Source of the DNA: Uloborus plumipes
Taxonomy: Eukaryota; Arthropoda; Arachnida; Araneae; Uloboridae
Direction: 5' to 3'
Assembly (NCBI GenBank): GCA_038373865.1
Contig: JAXGGA010003029.1
Coordinates: forward strand, 46,173 to 110,172
Length of the DNA: 64,000 nucleotides
Below, one piece after another: positions 11,557 through 24,920 of this stretch. Both the position numbers and the translations under genes were made by a program. How positions within the stretch are numbered: position 1 is the stretch's first letter; each line of letters begins with the position of its first letter. The notes under the pieces were generated by a model, which was given only the letters and a program-made list of their open reading frames with translations, ran no database searches and was not told the DNA's origin.

Positions 11557-13377
11557 ATTGTATCAAATATAATTCTACCTTTGCAAATAAAAACAACGTT
11601 TAGGAATAAACTAGAAACTTTCTCCTATCAACCCTCAATATACTCGCCCTCATTCTTCAGAAGAAATTTCTGGTTTCTATCAGAAATAGAATAAGTGCTG
11701 AAGGTGTTTTCTAGAAACACTAATTTAAAAAAAAATCAGACACATGTTACGAGGTTACAAGAAACTCTTTCTTCAATACAGAGAAAAAAACACGTGCGGT
11801 AAAGATATCTGAGAATTCTCGAATTTACATCCATAGCTCACTTCTTTTTGCATTGATGAAATATATCCTAGTAGCCCCGAAACGTATATATATATCTCTC
11901 TCTCTCTCCCCTTTTTTTTGCGATTATTTATGCTTTTTTAAAGCAGTTTTATGCCTTAAATTCTTACTTATCTGCCATAAAGTATTTTAAGTTATTTCTT
12001 AACCTCAATTCTTCTAAAAATCTACCAAAACTTTGAGTGGGAATCCTTAGTTACACGTCAAGATTAAGTATGAATATGTTTCTACATAAAGCATTTAGTT
12101 ACAAAAACAAATTAGTGTTTATTTAGATCAGGAATTCTCAAGCATTGACCGGTCCTCGTAGATTTTCCTCTGTCCGTGTTAAAAAATTTCCCCTTTTCAA
12201 AACACAGTAATGATAGCATTTTATACAATTTTTAAGCTAATTTTGTAGTTACTTATTATAATTTTCAGATTTAGAGGTTCATTTGCAATGAAGTATACAT
12301 TTAAATATTGTATCTTAAAGGTTTATTTACAATCTTTAAATGTGATTCATTACTTAAATCGTAATAAAATCTTAGAAATAACTTTTGTAAAAGTTTTTGA
12401 ATACAAAATAGTTTTATTTTTATAAAAAAATTATTAAAAAATATATAGCTTCTCCGTTCTTCGAAGTTTTTTCGAAAAATTTTACCGTTCCTCGTATTGA
12501 GAAATTGATTTGGAGTACAATTGACCCTTATACAAAAACAAAGCGCACCATTAACACTTCATTGAACAATTTTTTATTTAAAAATTAATTCTTTTATTTT
12601 TTTCTTTAAAAAAAAACATTTTTCATGTAAAATTATCCAGCAAAATTTTTCAAATACTTTCGTTTTGAAGCAAATTAGAAAATAGGGATATATTTTTTAG
12701 TAAAATAATAATAATAATAATAATAATAAATAATAAATAGCAAAAGGGAAAAATATAAAACAGCAGGGGAAAAAAATATTGCTGAAAAAAAAGTTATGGG
12801 TCAAAAACATTTTTTTTTTCGTCCTTTTAAAAACGATTTTTTTTTCAAAATAACACAAAAGTAAATCAAAGCATGGCAAATAATGGATAAAAATTGGTTT
12901 AATTTCTCACCTAAATCATAGAGATGTACAATAGCGGAAAAATTTTCTTGTTTTTTATTAAACGCACCAGAGCTCCTACTAGAAAACTGACTTGACTGAA
13001 ATGATAAGAAAAAGGAAATGGCTTTGGTGTCGAAGTGGCAATCACTCCCGAATCGCTCGCCCCCCTTTTTTTTGTCTTGTTTTCCCTTTTTTTAGAACAC
13101 TGGCGTAAAACTTAAGCCATAGTTATGCCCAAGGTCGACCGCCGCCCTCCCTTGTTGTATGTTTTCCAGCCCGAGTATTTGTTTACATTTTATCGAACTT
13201 AACACCCCCTCTTTGCCCCACTATTGTCCTGCTTTGCCGCTGGCTGTATTCTGAGAACCGAATACCAGGCCCAAACCTGACCGAACACACGCCGTTGGAA
13301 AATGGGAACAAAGGGGAGCGCTTGGATCTAATCTTCTCCCGCAATAAAACCGTAAAACTGTCTCGATTCCGTAGAAA
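11557..13377. other. Non-coding stretch
   Basis: No supported gene. It contains (AT)n/(CT)n at 11886-11908, an (AAT)n microsatellite at about 12704-12738 and long A/T runs. From about 13020 the composition becomes more GC-rich and this continues to the inverted end of the next element. That segment, with its counterpart after 18386, may be pre-insertion host sequence (for example a promoter region), but no exon can be supported. Confidence 0.4.
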
Positions 13378-14625
13378 GCCGGGTTCACACTAGCCCCGGA
13401 CGGACAGAAAACGGCCCGGAAAAACGGTGGCGTCTCCTCGTTGCCATGGAGATGGTCCGGAGGAAACGGTACCGGGCACTATTCAACTGGTTGAATAATG
13501 CACGGGCCCGGGTGAAACGGATGCTTTCATTTGGCCAATCACAGTCTAGCATGTAAAGATCGCTTCGGTAAGTAATGGAGGCTAATGTTTATCTGTTTTT
13601 AGGTAGGTTAGTGCAAAAGTTCTCTTGATCATGTTGTGATATTAATTATTTTCAGTGAAAATTCAAACATATAGAATTTGAAGAAAAAGTTTGATCTAGT
13701 ATAATCGAATATTCAAACGACAAGCACAATAAAATATGAAACGAATGTAAAATTTGTACATGTTTTGCCACTTGCTTCGTTAGCATTTTCAGAATTTCGC
13801 TCTTGTTCTATATTTTAAGTGTCGGTGGTCATTTTTCAAAAAAGATATTTTTCTGAAGTACTGGAAGGAAGATGGTGGAAAAATGAAAAAAAGGGAACAG
13901 TTCCCGATGGCTACTCTTTTCAATTGACTAGAGTTTCTTCTAGCTTTAGATTAGATTAGCTTTCAGGACTCCCTTAAAAGAAGACAATTGTGATATAAAT
14001 ACGCATTCAGGTAAGCTGCTGTACATTTATTTACATTCGATATAGTAAGTTTCCATCCCGTCATATTTTGAATTTAAATGTGTTAAAATTCTAAGGATAA
14101 AAGTTCTTGCTCTTTTATAGCTTTATGAACATAGAATGTTTCTTATCTTTGTTTTTCACTACTTGTGATTAACAAAAAGTAAGGTTGGAGAGTTCCTGAC
14201 TTGAGTTCAGCAATGAACTTCAAATGGTTGGTGACAAAATGTATAAAATGTAACAAACAGAATCCTGGTAGTCAAAATAGCAAGATTTGTTTCATTTTAT
14301 GAGAAAGGCTGCAGTCTGTTTCTTCATTGTGAGAGAAAACCCTAAAATTTTTAAAGAAAAAAATCTCGAATTTTTGCGAACAAAGTGTTTTACCATATTT
14401 TCCGAGAGGTAATCCAAGGTACCATTGTACGTGCAGTTTTTAATTTCGCATCTTGTTTTTAAGTATTTCCCAGTGTCAAATCTGTGCGAAAACTGCTGAA
14501 AAAAATTCAGCGATTTTGAGAACATTTTTTGTTTCCATAATGTTTTTCTGTAAGATGAAATCGAAAAAAAAAACAACACATTGTCCCCCCTCCCGCTCTG
14601 GAAAATTGTGAAATGATGTGACTGC

Positions 14626-16085
14626 TAGTGATGCAACGAATATTCGGCCTATTCGGCCCCTCCGCCGAATATTCGGCTTCGGCCGAATACCTATTTAACT
14701 ATTCGGCCTTGGCCGAATACTGTGCAAAAAAAATATTTAATTTTCACAATTTTAAAGTTTTATACATTTTTAATTATTCTTATCATGTTTAATGGGCATT
14801 TTAAGTGCAATCTTGTGATACTATGATACTTAGTCATTTTTGAGGGTATTCACAAATTTTATTGTCAACTTAAACTGGGTGTACTACAAACCTTGACCAT
14901 CTTAATACATAAAATAATCTACAAAATTATAGAATAAAGCAAAAAAACAAAATACTTTTTCTCTCTTATTACAAGGGTTGGTATACTTATTTTATGAAAC
15001 TAATTGTTGTACATAAGATTGAAATTAATAAAATTTAAGCATAAATCATACATGAAACAATGGTCAGTCCTTTCTTTATCAAAATAAAATGCGTAAAAAT
15101 GAAATACTTTGATAGAAATATGCTTCCTTCCCGATCTTTTATAAAAAATTGAATATGAGAATTTAAAATATAAAAATAGCATTGTTAATTCCGATTCATA
15201 ACGTTTCAAAAATATTCTTTGTAATATTTGCAATTGTGAAAATCATAAAGCTAAGTTTTTTCTGTGCAAACAGATTATGAGGCAGAAAACATTTTTAGGA
15301 TATAGGTCTCGTTCTTTTTCTTTTCTTAAAATTTTACCAGATTTGGAAAATAAGTGTTCATTACATTTGGTAAATGTAGTAAGCATCTCGTTCTGAAATT
15401 CACTTTCTGCTCTGTTAAGATAGGTTCTGAAATTTAATTCTCACTACTTAAAGCATTTCGATTTTTCAAATTCGGGTTCTAAGAACGATAACAGTCGATT
15501 TTTGTCTTGGTGCCTACACGAATAAAAGTCTATGAGTTATCTAATTTTTTTTTTTTTTTTTTTTGTTGGAATACCTTCAAATATTAACATTTCTCATAGA
15601 GAAATATGGTTTGTTGCTACTAATTTTGGTAAATGTTAACATTAAATAAAATGAAAAACTGTATGATACATTTCCATGCTGAATCATTTCAGTTTATTTT
15701 TTCCCTTTATTTATTTGGAAGAGTTTTGTGAAATACTTTTTTAGGAGCTTACATATAGAGCTTTGGTCTTTAAGAACAATTGGTAAGGAAGTACATTCTT
15801 CTTTGGTCTTCATTTTAGTAATTTTTTGGCCGAATATGGCCGAATATTTTTAAAATTTGAACTAATACTACCATTTTCAAAAAAAAATACACAAAATTAT
15901 TTTTTAAAATCTTTAATAATCTATATTGAACTCATAATCATACAAAAGTGTGCTTGAAATGCAACCTTTGCTTTGATTATTAACAAAAACAAGTTAACTA
16001 TTCGGCGGCCGAATAGCCGAATATTCGGCCTTGAGTTTGTCCGAATATTCGGTATTCGGCCAAATCACTATTCGTTGCATCCCTA
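14626..16085. mobile_element. Non-autonomous hAT element, 1460 bp
   Basis: Inverted ends are TAGTGATGCAACGAATA and TAGGGATGCAACGAATA. A perfect 8-bp target duplication GTGACTGC flanks it (14618-14625 and 16086-16093). Subterminal regions repeat the word TATTCGGC many times on both sides and can pair with each other. No protein frame survives. It is inserted within the 5-kb element 13378-18385 and so is younger than it. Confidence 0.85.
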
Positions 16086-16900
16086 GTGACTGCATGTAAT
16101 GATTTTACGTATGTATGACAAAATTTGTTGAAATTGTTTGTTAAGAAATTTGATAACAACTAAATTCTTTCACTGAATTTCCTTTTTATGTCGTAATGAG
16201 TGAGCGCATATTACATGTGCATGTTGTCAAACTATGAGAGGATATTGGCAAAAAAAAGGCAGATTTGATAGTGTAACTTTTTCTCGTCTATTCACAAGAT
16301 TTTCTGTTTTTTTCTTTGGTGGCAGGAATTTATTAGCAAAAAAAAAAAAAAAAAAAAACAGAATTATGCCCCATAACTTGTAAACTAATATTTAAAATGG
16401 ACATAATTAAAAATTTACTTAATACTTTTAATAGTATAATGGGAAAAGGAATTAGATGAGGATACCATTGCCTCAAGTAGGCAATGGCATAGTTAAGAAA
16501 AAAATGTTAATGACAGGGCTGATAAGGCTAGTTTTAGCTCTTTTTTATTGTCAAAAAAGGAACGTATCTGTGTTTCGAAGGAGGATAGTTCCTTAAATCC
16601 CCTCTCCCCCTAGATTTGATCTCTGACAGTAAATGTCAAAAAAAAAAAGAAATTTCTTTAGAAAGTTGTTTTTTTTTTTTTTTTTCAATTTAAATTTCAG
16701 CACATGAATAGCAAATTAAAAGTCGTTTATAAGAGGGTACGGAATGTGTTATATGAAACTCTTTTAAACTCTAGGGGGAAAACTTGATCTGTTGTATATT
16801 GTCTACATATGTGTGATGAGTTGAAGATAAAATTCTACTTCCGTGAATTCTTTTCGGTTCCCCCAGAGTCGTGGAGGCTCTTAGCATTTGCGACATGCTA

Positions 16901-17163
16901 AATCTGCTGATGTCTGATCTCCCATCGAGTGACTTCAATCTATTTCTAACTTTGAAGAAGAATCTCGGCGGAATGCGAGTGTTGTCTCTGAATGTTGTGC
17001 AAACAAATTCAGAGAGAGAGGTCAATGCAATGCTGATGTCAAACAAGCTGTGAAATATTTCTTCCGCATGCAAATAGTTGAGTTTTTCCTGGATTGCTCT
17101 GCGAAGCTTGTCAAGCAGTATGACAAATGCATCAATATCTTTTGTACTTATATGAAAAAATAA
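16901..17163 (+). pseudogene. Mariner-family transposase, C-terminal relic
   Basis: The first block reads LMSDLPSSDFNLFLTLKKNL then GGMR, matching the region around the third catalytic aspartate of mariner DD34D transposases (S/P-D-L-x-x-S/C-D-F-x-L-F, L-x-x-x-L-G-G). After a frameshift near 17000-17020 the next frame reads DVKQAVKYFF, then KLVKQYDKCIN, ending in TYMKK and a stop at 17161-17163. That is the usual mariner C terminus. Everything upstream of the third Asp is lost. The minus-strand frame over this segment is an antisense shadow. Confidence 0.7.
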
Positions 17164-20100
17164 AGTTATGTTTTATCTATAACTCATTCTATTTTTTAAC
17201 TTTCATTCATAACTCTGAGCACAATCAATCGGAGAAACAAATTTTCCTGACTTTCTTTTGTACAAAAGCACTTTTTAGAGTTTTGGTTTCGGGGTCAGTG
17301 TTAAGCCTACAATGTTTGTTTTCCTCACTATTTCCCTAATTACATTTATTAACCTAAACATATGAAGCATTTTCATTCATTGTTAGTTGTTGAAAGCACT
17401 GAGCAGAAATTTCTGCAATAAAAAAGATTATTTTTTAGCATGAAAGTGTATTGATTATTTTGTACAGTTTGTACTGCAACAGCATAGATTTTATCATTTG
17501 CAATAAAGCTGCTTGTAACAGTCGAGTTTCAATAGCTCGAAGCCCTCAAGAGCCGCCTAAAAGCTTTGAGTTATAGGAAGTTCCCGCAGCCTCCTCGAAT
17601 GTTTAGGACCCAAAAAAGAAAATAAAGGAATGTTCAAGTTATCAAGACTGAATTAGGTCAAAAATATACAATATAAGTCAATTGTTCGTAAAATCAAAAT
17701 ATTTTGCTTGGAAGAAAATTTATTATTGTAAAATCTTGCTATCTGGAGTAGTTTTCAGTAATAAATCAAATTTATATTTTATCAGAAATTCATTTTGCTA
17801 TAAACCCAAATACATTTTAAAGTGAGTCAAGTGAAACTACTGTATCAAAAATCACCATGAGCAAAGCTTGACTATTTATTTTTGAAACCACTCTCTGTTA
17901 AAAAAAAAAAATAAGCATCCTCTTATTCTTTAATTTCACTTTGGAGATCATCTTACCATCGGTTTTGAATCATTTACGGACATAATTTGACGAAATTTTT
18001 GCTATATATTTTACAAAGTCAAATGCTTTTTCTATTTGCTTGCTCTTATTAATCCTGAAATTTAAATCGTTTTATATATCTTCGGAAATGTAGAAATATT
18101 GCCATGTGTAAAACCCCATTAAGCTGCATTTTTTTGCATTTATACGAATATCATACAAATATCATTAGTTCATGTTAGCTACAAATTGATAATGCTGTCT
18201 GCTTAAGAAGTTGATGTCTAAATACAGCACCGATAGGCCGACAGTAAGCGATTTGATTGGGTACAAAGTTTCTGCCCGTGACAGATTTTCTGCAGTGTGA
18301 ATTGACAACCGTTTTTCCCGGCCCGGGTGACGTCACTCCGTGTCCGGGCCGTTTTCCGTCCGTCCGGGGCTAGTGTGAACCTGGCTGAAAACGCCGAGTA
18401 ATCATTCAAGGTCGAACATTCAAGCATTGATTTTGGCACTCCGGGTGGTCGCAACACGGCGCCTTGTGGCTAACTGTCTGCTAACATGTCACTTTCGAAG
18501 CAGCGTTGGATAGTTTTCGCTCTTATTTTCTGATCGAGATATTTTTTAGTTTCGGGGGAAGGCGTCCGGCATTGCTCAATAAGGAGGGCGCATCTGCCCT
18601 AGGGCAGGCGGGCAGGCGGGCCAGTCCGAGCCTGGCAGGATGGATATCAGAAGAGTGATGCAATCATCCTTTTTTAAGTGGAATATAGAGTTCCCAAGGA
18701 AAAATTTTGAAAATAGATAAAAAGTTCGGCATTTTGAGGCCTTATTTGAAGTAATTGAGATGACAAAAATATGAGAAAAAAGAGGCAAACAAACACTTTT
18801 ATAGTTAACCATCGATCTAAATAAAGTCGATTTGCGTTTTGACAAATCGTTGACGATAATCGATTAGTAATCGAAGCATGAGAGAGGAGGGAACGGAGGG
18901 AAAAATACTATGCATGAAAAATGTCTGAAATGAGGCATACTTCATAAAGTTATTTTAAGAGTAAAACTAAAAATCCCATATAATCTAGCGGTTGGGAACA
19001 CTGTCTTTGACCCTAGTGACCGAACTCGATATCTAAGATGGGAAGAAACAGACCACTTATTCTAAAAAAAAAAGAGAGACGGAGAAAAAAAATAGTTATG
19101 CAAAACACACTCATTAAAATTAGAAAAACACAGTTTAAGCAAAATAATAGCAAACAATTGAAAACATTTAAATTGTAGCTTTCAAAAAAAAAAAGAATAC
19201 AGCAACATATTAGTTAAAATAAATTTTTTTATTAAATTTTTGCAAATTATCAGCCAAGAAAAAGGCATATTACAATGATTGACTTGACACAACTGATTGA
19301 TACAACTGAACATGATTGATACAACTTGAAAAGATTAAAAAATGAGTTTGAAAAAAAAAGAAGCAATCTGTACCGATTTTATAAATTGTAAGCCTAAGTA
19401 TTCTTGCTTGCCATAGCATTTAAGTGAAAAGTTTATAAATCAAGTTTGAGAGAAGACTTATGCATTCAGATTAAATACTCCTACACAAATTATGTCATGC
19501 AAAATAGCTTTTAGACAAGAATAAATGATGTATTTTGTTGCATTATGCATTGAAGTCTTTGGTGGTTACTTTCGTGCATTTAGCACTTAATTTCTTTCTG
19601 ATATGATTATGAATGACAAATGCTTGAAAGAAACATTTAGAAATTTTATTTTTTGATTCATGAAGAAAGATAATTAACTTCTATACAGAAATCCCATGGT
19701 TTAATTTAAAAATTTATTTTTTTCGTTGCATTATATGGCAGTGAGATAAAAAGGGGGGGGGGGATCGTGCATCTTTTTTCATCTCTCTCTCTCTCTCTCC
19801 TTCTTTCCCTCTCTTACAATAATCCAGATTTCGATAAAATAGTACTTTCAAATTAAAATTATTTTTTAGCGTAGTTAGTAGTTACATCGAACTAAAAAAA
19901 TATGCCTTAAAAGGGATCATACAAAATAGTATGATTTTATGCTTTTATACTTCTCTAAATTATTATTTTAGTAATGCCACACACATGGAGAAGGTCACAA
20001 TAAAATGTGACCCCCAAAAAGGGAACGGGGGAGGGAGAAAAACATCCCCAGAGGCCTTGCATTTAACAATACTGGCAATCCCAAGGACTGTTTTAGGCAA

Positions 20101-20718
20101 AAAAAAAAATCTTTCAGACAGTAATTTTGGCTCATAAATGGAAATAATCTTTCTTGTGATTTTCGTCACCCAATTTCGGGAAAAATTTGGTGCCGAACAC
20201 TGAAAATTGCGACGGAGAGCCGGAATTCCTCCGTGCCCCCCCCCCCTGCTTCACCCACACCTGGGTAATAATTCAAAGATAAAATAAAGGGAAATAACTG
20301 CAAATGATATTTTGACGATTAGTTTCGGTCTGAATTCGGAAAAATTCAGGTTTCAAAGAAAAAATTTCCAACAAGTTGGGGAAGGGGCACGTGCCCCCCT
20401 GTGCCCCCCCCCCCCCCGAAGCTACGCTTATGCTTAGGACTCATTTAAACCGATTACTGCTGGAATGCTGATAACTACCAACTAAAAGCACTACATCATA
20501 ACTTACTCATTTTCAAATCCTAATTGAACAATGTTTTTAATTTTTCAAACAGATCTGTTCGATAAACTAAAAACATTGTAATTCACACTTTTTCCAAACG
20601 CGAATATTCTAATTTCATGTTGCATCAATAAGCTAGGCAAGCAAATAGAAGCAGAAGAAAGCCCTTCTTTTGTGCCTCTCCATCTCCATCTTGCTTGCCC
20701 CTGCAGGTTGCTTTCTCC

Positions 20719-20765
20719 GCCGTCAATGGTTACTCAAGTTGTCACTTGAGTAGCCATTTACGGCG
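20719..20765. repeat. Short near-perfect hairpin
   Basis: ATGGTTACTCAAGT and ACTTGAGTAGCCAT face each other across a 4-base loop. The flanking CGCCGTCA and TTACGGCG extend the stem. Function unknown. Confidence 0.6.
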
Positions 20766-21569
20766 CACTGGGTTGCTGCTTGAAATGCGATTGAGGACTA
20801 TTAAATAAGAACAGAACTAGATAATTTTAGGTATTGGCTTTTGTTTGAAGGCTGTTATTGTAAAATTTTCATCCATTGGCTCTTTTTTTACAATGGAGAC
20901 TCGCGGGAAAAAATCCTGTGCTGTCTTTCGAAAAAAACCGATAGAATCCTATATAGTATAAAATGTTATTCCGTATTCTATGTAACGGGCGCTAAAGGAG
21001 CAGATTCTGTACACAAATATTCGAAACTAGTTAGGAATTTTTAAGGAATTTTTTAGCCATATACCCAACTATGAATGAGAAAAATTTTGGGCTTCAATTG
21101 AAGTGCATCGTTTGCTCATTTCTTTAACAATGAAGCTCACCTCTTCTTCTTCATCTATAATTATGGTTATTTTTAGGGAAATTTTATATTTAAATCCTAC
21201 ATAACTGCAAATTCCATTACATTTGAAAAGAAAAGAAGGTCCTAAAACCTTAGAAACTCCTGAGCCCAGTTGCCCAAAGCATACTGTAAAAAAAAGATAA
21301 CAAGTGAAAGGGTTTAAAACCTCAAATTAAATTAGGTTTTAATCAACAATTTGTTCTGGGGCTCCTGCACTCTTTTCTAGGGCCGCAGCTAGACGGGAGC
21401 TCTGGGGCTCAAACTGGCCTCGAAATAAACTATACAGCTTTAGTTTTTATTAAAAATAAAATAGCATTAATCTTGGCCCTTTTTTTTCGCAATAGTTAAA
21501 TTTAAATGTAATTTAAAAGGAACAAGTTTTCCTTCAGCAGTGTTTCTTTTATGAAGTTTCTCGAAAATT

Positions 21570-21885
21570 AATTTAACTCTTGGGTACAAGAAAATAATTG
21601 TCAAAGAACTTTTCTGAAACTACATATTGAGCTTATGGTCAAAATATCCGAGAAGAATCTCATATGATTGTTGTTCTAAATTAAGGTTCTTGTTTCATTT
21701 CGTATTTCATATTTACACCATGAAGGATTTCTTAAGTACGATAAGCACAAGCAGGACACTTTAATTAACGTTACTATTGAGATACAAGAAAATAATGGTT
21801 GAATAACTTTTCTTAAACTAGTACATATTGAGCTAATAATCAAAATAGCTAAGAAACTCTCATAGGATCGTTGTTAAAATCGTTG
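21570..21885. repeat. Degenerate direct duplication of about 110 bp, offset about 205 bp
   Basis: Two blocks share ACAAGAAAATAAT, AACTTTTCT, AAACTA, TACATATTGAGCT and CTCATA in the same order. It may be an old tandem duplication or two fragments of one repeat. Confidence 0.5.
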
Positions 21886-22074
21886 TCTAAATGGTCAGAA
21901 AAATTATTGTCTCGTTACTTATTTTCTAAATCTCTACAACACCATTTCTTTTGAACGATTTGTGCGTTTTTTACGATTGGTCATTTTATAGTATTCAGTG
22001 TTGTGTCTGTTGGTGAGTTGGGGGAAATGATAAAAAAATACTATATAACTATATTGAAAACCGATGTAAGCAAG

Positions 22075-22812
22075 CAGCGGCGTACGAAGACAAATAATTT
22101 CGGGGGGGGGGGGGCTGAGACGAGACTCTTTGAGAGGAGGGGGCGAACACCTCATAAAATGTAGCTAAGAAAAGTAAATGTTTCGAATTTCTGTTATCAA
22201 TGCTAATTTCAGATGACAAAAGTACATCATTAAAAAAATACTTTTTAGCGTCATAAATATTGTTGAAAAGTAAAGTGTTTTGATGAAAATAGTAAATGAT
22301 AAAATTGAAATTAGAAAATTTTTCTTTATTGAAGGAGGTGTTTCTTAAACAAATGCGAGCAATATTTTCGCAAATTTGCGCTTTGATAGCATTAATTTTG
22401 CCATTTATTTTACTGTATTCTTAATATTGGGTCTCAATCACACATTTTTTGAAATTTATTTAATAGAATTAGATGAATGAACAAGCGTTAATCGGTGTTT
22501 CTGAAGCAAATTTGGAACAAATATCAACAATTCGAATTATAAGATAACCATTCACGTCACATATAGTAAAATGGAGAGAAAGAAAAAAAAAAGAAAAAGA
22601 AGGAATTTACTTCCCCCCACCCTTTTTTTTTCAATTTTGCCCCATACTGAATTTTATTTTCAAACAAAATTTCATGTCATGATTTCAGCAAGAAAGGAAA
22701 ATTAAATAAATAAATCGAAATAAATGAACGATTTCAGCTGAAATTTAAAAAAAATTTTTGGAAAATTTCGGAGGGGCTGCAGCCCTATCAGCCCACCCCT
22801 TGAGTACGCCAC
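22075..22812. mobile_element. Probable hAT-derived element of about 738 bp (CAGCGGCGTAC end)
   Basis: The left end CAGCGGCGTACG and the right end GTACGCCAC are inverted, the right end lacking the last two bases expected. Flanking words TAAGCAAG (22067-22074) and TACGCAAG (22813-22820) match at 7 of 8 positions. The interior has G-rich and C-rich subterminal tracts and no gene. The end is related to CAGTGGCGTAGC of the hAT at 1-6693. Confidence 0.5.
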
Positions 22813-23547
22813 TACGCAAGTGATGATGCGTGTTTATCATTTTCTCTTTCCTCGCTCTTTATCTCTGGAGATTAATGTTAAGAATTCGTCCGTCCACATT
22901 TTTTTATACTTTGATTGATCCTAATTTGCAAAAGGCATAACATTTAAAAGGTTTTTGTTTGATTACTTTTCCCTTATACTTCTGTAGTCCTAATACTCAT
23001 ATAAGGCCTAAAAATGCAGAATTTTGAATCTATTTTTTAAAACTTTCCCGGGGAGATACCCCCGGACCCCTAATGTTGGTGATACCCCCACCCCATTTAA
23101 AAAATTTAAATGCATTCCCTATAAAAGTTCATTCATTCATTCAACAAAAATGAAACAGAAAAGCAGAAAGCAGGAGCATTAAAAAAAAGGGGGGGGGGTC
23201 ACATGGGTGGGAGGAGATCAGCAAAAGAAAAGAAAAAAAAAGACCCATCGACACACACACACAAATATGCATGCGAGTATTTTTATACATCTTTCTTTTT
23301 TTTTTTGGGAGGCGGGGGGGGGGACGTGCGAATCGGGGTCCAACCCGAAAAAAGAAATTCTGGATGCAGCCTTGACACTCAATGTAAACTTAATCATTTT
23401 ACAAAAGCTTGCTTCTCCTACTTTGAAATGACTATTTGAAGGCTCTGAGCATGGCAGCATAGTTATCGAATTCTACAGATAAGGTGTAAAATTTACGCAT
23501 CCGCCGCCTCTCAGCATCGGTGACGTCCAGATTTTTTACACATTTAA

Positions 23548-24916
23548 GAGCAAGAATCTGGGAAACTGTCACGCCTAGCATTATGAGGTGATTCATGACC
23601 TCTCAGATTTTCTTCCAAAAATTACCAAATGTTTATTATCTTATTGAAAGACCAAATCCAGAATGTTTTGCTCTACAGTTGAGTTGTTTAGTTTTTATGG
23701 ATCCCTAAAGATGAAGGTGCGGCATCAAAAATTAAGCGGATTTTCAAGACATGGAAGTTGCCGTGAGCCAAAACTCTTACCAGGAACTGTTTAACTCCAA
23801 TTTTCTTTTTGTATATGGAATATAGAAGGTTGAAACTTTACGAAATAAAAGTTAAATTTGTGGTAAGTTTTTGCCGTAAGGTCAGTGAAGGCCCTCAAAA
23901 CAAGGCATTTTTGACGTTTTTTAGCATTTTTGAGGTCCAAAAACAGCTTGTACATTTCAGTTGGCACGGCAAAAGCAGTGTCGTTTGAAAGACCAGTGTA
24001 AGCACTTCAAAATAATGTATAAATAACCGAGGAAAGTTCAACGTGCTTTTAGTTGCGTAAGGCCGAAATATGAAAAATGTCATATTTTACCGATATTCAA
24101 ACGGTCATAACTTCCTCTGCCATCAACATATTGAAATATTTTTTTTGCCAATGTCATACTCTGTTCTTTGTCTTAACAGAACAGTTGAGACCTTTGCCCC
24201 GAAATGTGAAAAACATTTTTACAAAAAATGTACAGGAAAAAATAAATTTTTTGTAAAAAAAATTTTCACATTTCGCCTGAAACGACTCAACTGTTCTGTT
24301 AAGACAAAGAATAGAGTATGACATTGGCAAAAAAAATATTCCAATACGTTGTTGGCAGAGGAAGTTATGACCGTTTGAATATCGGTAAAATATGACATTT
24401 TTCATATTTCGGCCTTACGCAACTAAAAGCACGTTGAACTTTCCTCGGTTATTTATGCATTATTTTAAAGTGCTTACACTAGTCTTTCAAAAGACACTAC
24501 TTTTTCCGTGCCAACTGAAATGTATAAGCTGTTTTTGGACCTCAGAAACACTAAAAAACGTCAAAAATGCCCTGTTTTGAGGGCCTTCACTGACCTTACG
24601 GCAACAACTTAACACAAATTTAACATTCATTTCGTAAAGTTTCAACCTTCTATATTCCATATACAAAAAGAAAATTGGAGTTAAACAGTTCCTGGTAAGA
24701 GTTTTGGCTCACGGCAACTTCCATGTCTTGAAAATCCGCTTAATTTTTGATGCCACACCTTCATCTTTAGGGATCTATAAAAACTAAACAACTCAACTTT
24801 AGAGCAAAACATTCTGGATTTGGTCTTTCATTAAGATAATAAACATTTGGTAATTTTTTGGAAAAAATCTGAGAGGTCATGAATCACAAGCGTGACACTC
24901 TCTCAGATTCTTGCTC
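23548..24916. repeat. 1369-bp near-perfect palindrome flanked by TTAA
   Basis: The whole segment folds on itself around 24232, with arms of about 670 bp at high identity. The ends are GAGCAAGAATCTG and its inverse. TTAA lies on both sides (23544-23547 and 24917-24920), suggesting TTAA-specific insertion. Matching frames on both strands (24070-24321 plus and 24154-24405 minus) are mirror images produced by the palindrome, not genes. Transcription through it would give a long double-stranded RNA. Confidence 0.85.
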
Positions 24917-24920
24917 TTAA

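Larger units (their letters stand above)
13378..18385. mobile_element. 5-kb DNA element with GC-rich terminal inverted repeats
   Basis: The left end reads GCCGGGTTCACACTAGCCCC and the right end, inverted, GCCAGGTTCACACTAGCCCC. The match continues as CGGACGGAC, then GAAAACGGCCCGGA. The ends stand out against an AT-rich interior. The target duplication is not clear (GAAA-like words on both sides, offset by one). It contains a nested hAT (14626-16085) and a mariner relic, and no transposase of its own is recognisable. The TIR style could suit PIF/Harbinger or hAT; I leave it unassigned. Confidence 0.6.
18386..22074. other. Repeat-rich non-coding stretch
   Basis: No gene can be supported. It contains a GCGGGCAG-type short tandem repeat (18600-18625), poly-G and (TC)n tracts (19750-19800), poly-C tracts next to GAAGCTACGCTTATG (20400-20430, a common transposon-end phrase), a hairpin at 20719-20765 and a degenerate direct repeat at 21570-21885. 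Confidence 0.45.

Noticed and set aside
16771..17073. 100-codon minus-strand frame
   Set aside because: Antisense shadow of the mariner transposase relic on the plus strand.
24070..24405. Two near-identical 83-residue frames on opposite strands
   Set aside because: They are mirror images created by the palindrome 23548-24916; no family resemblance.
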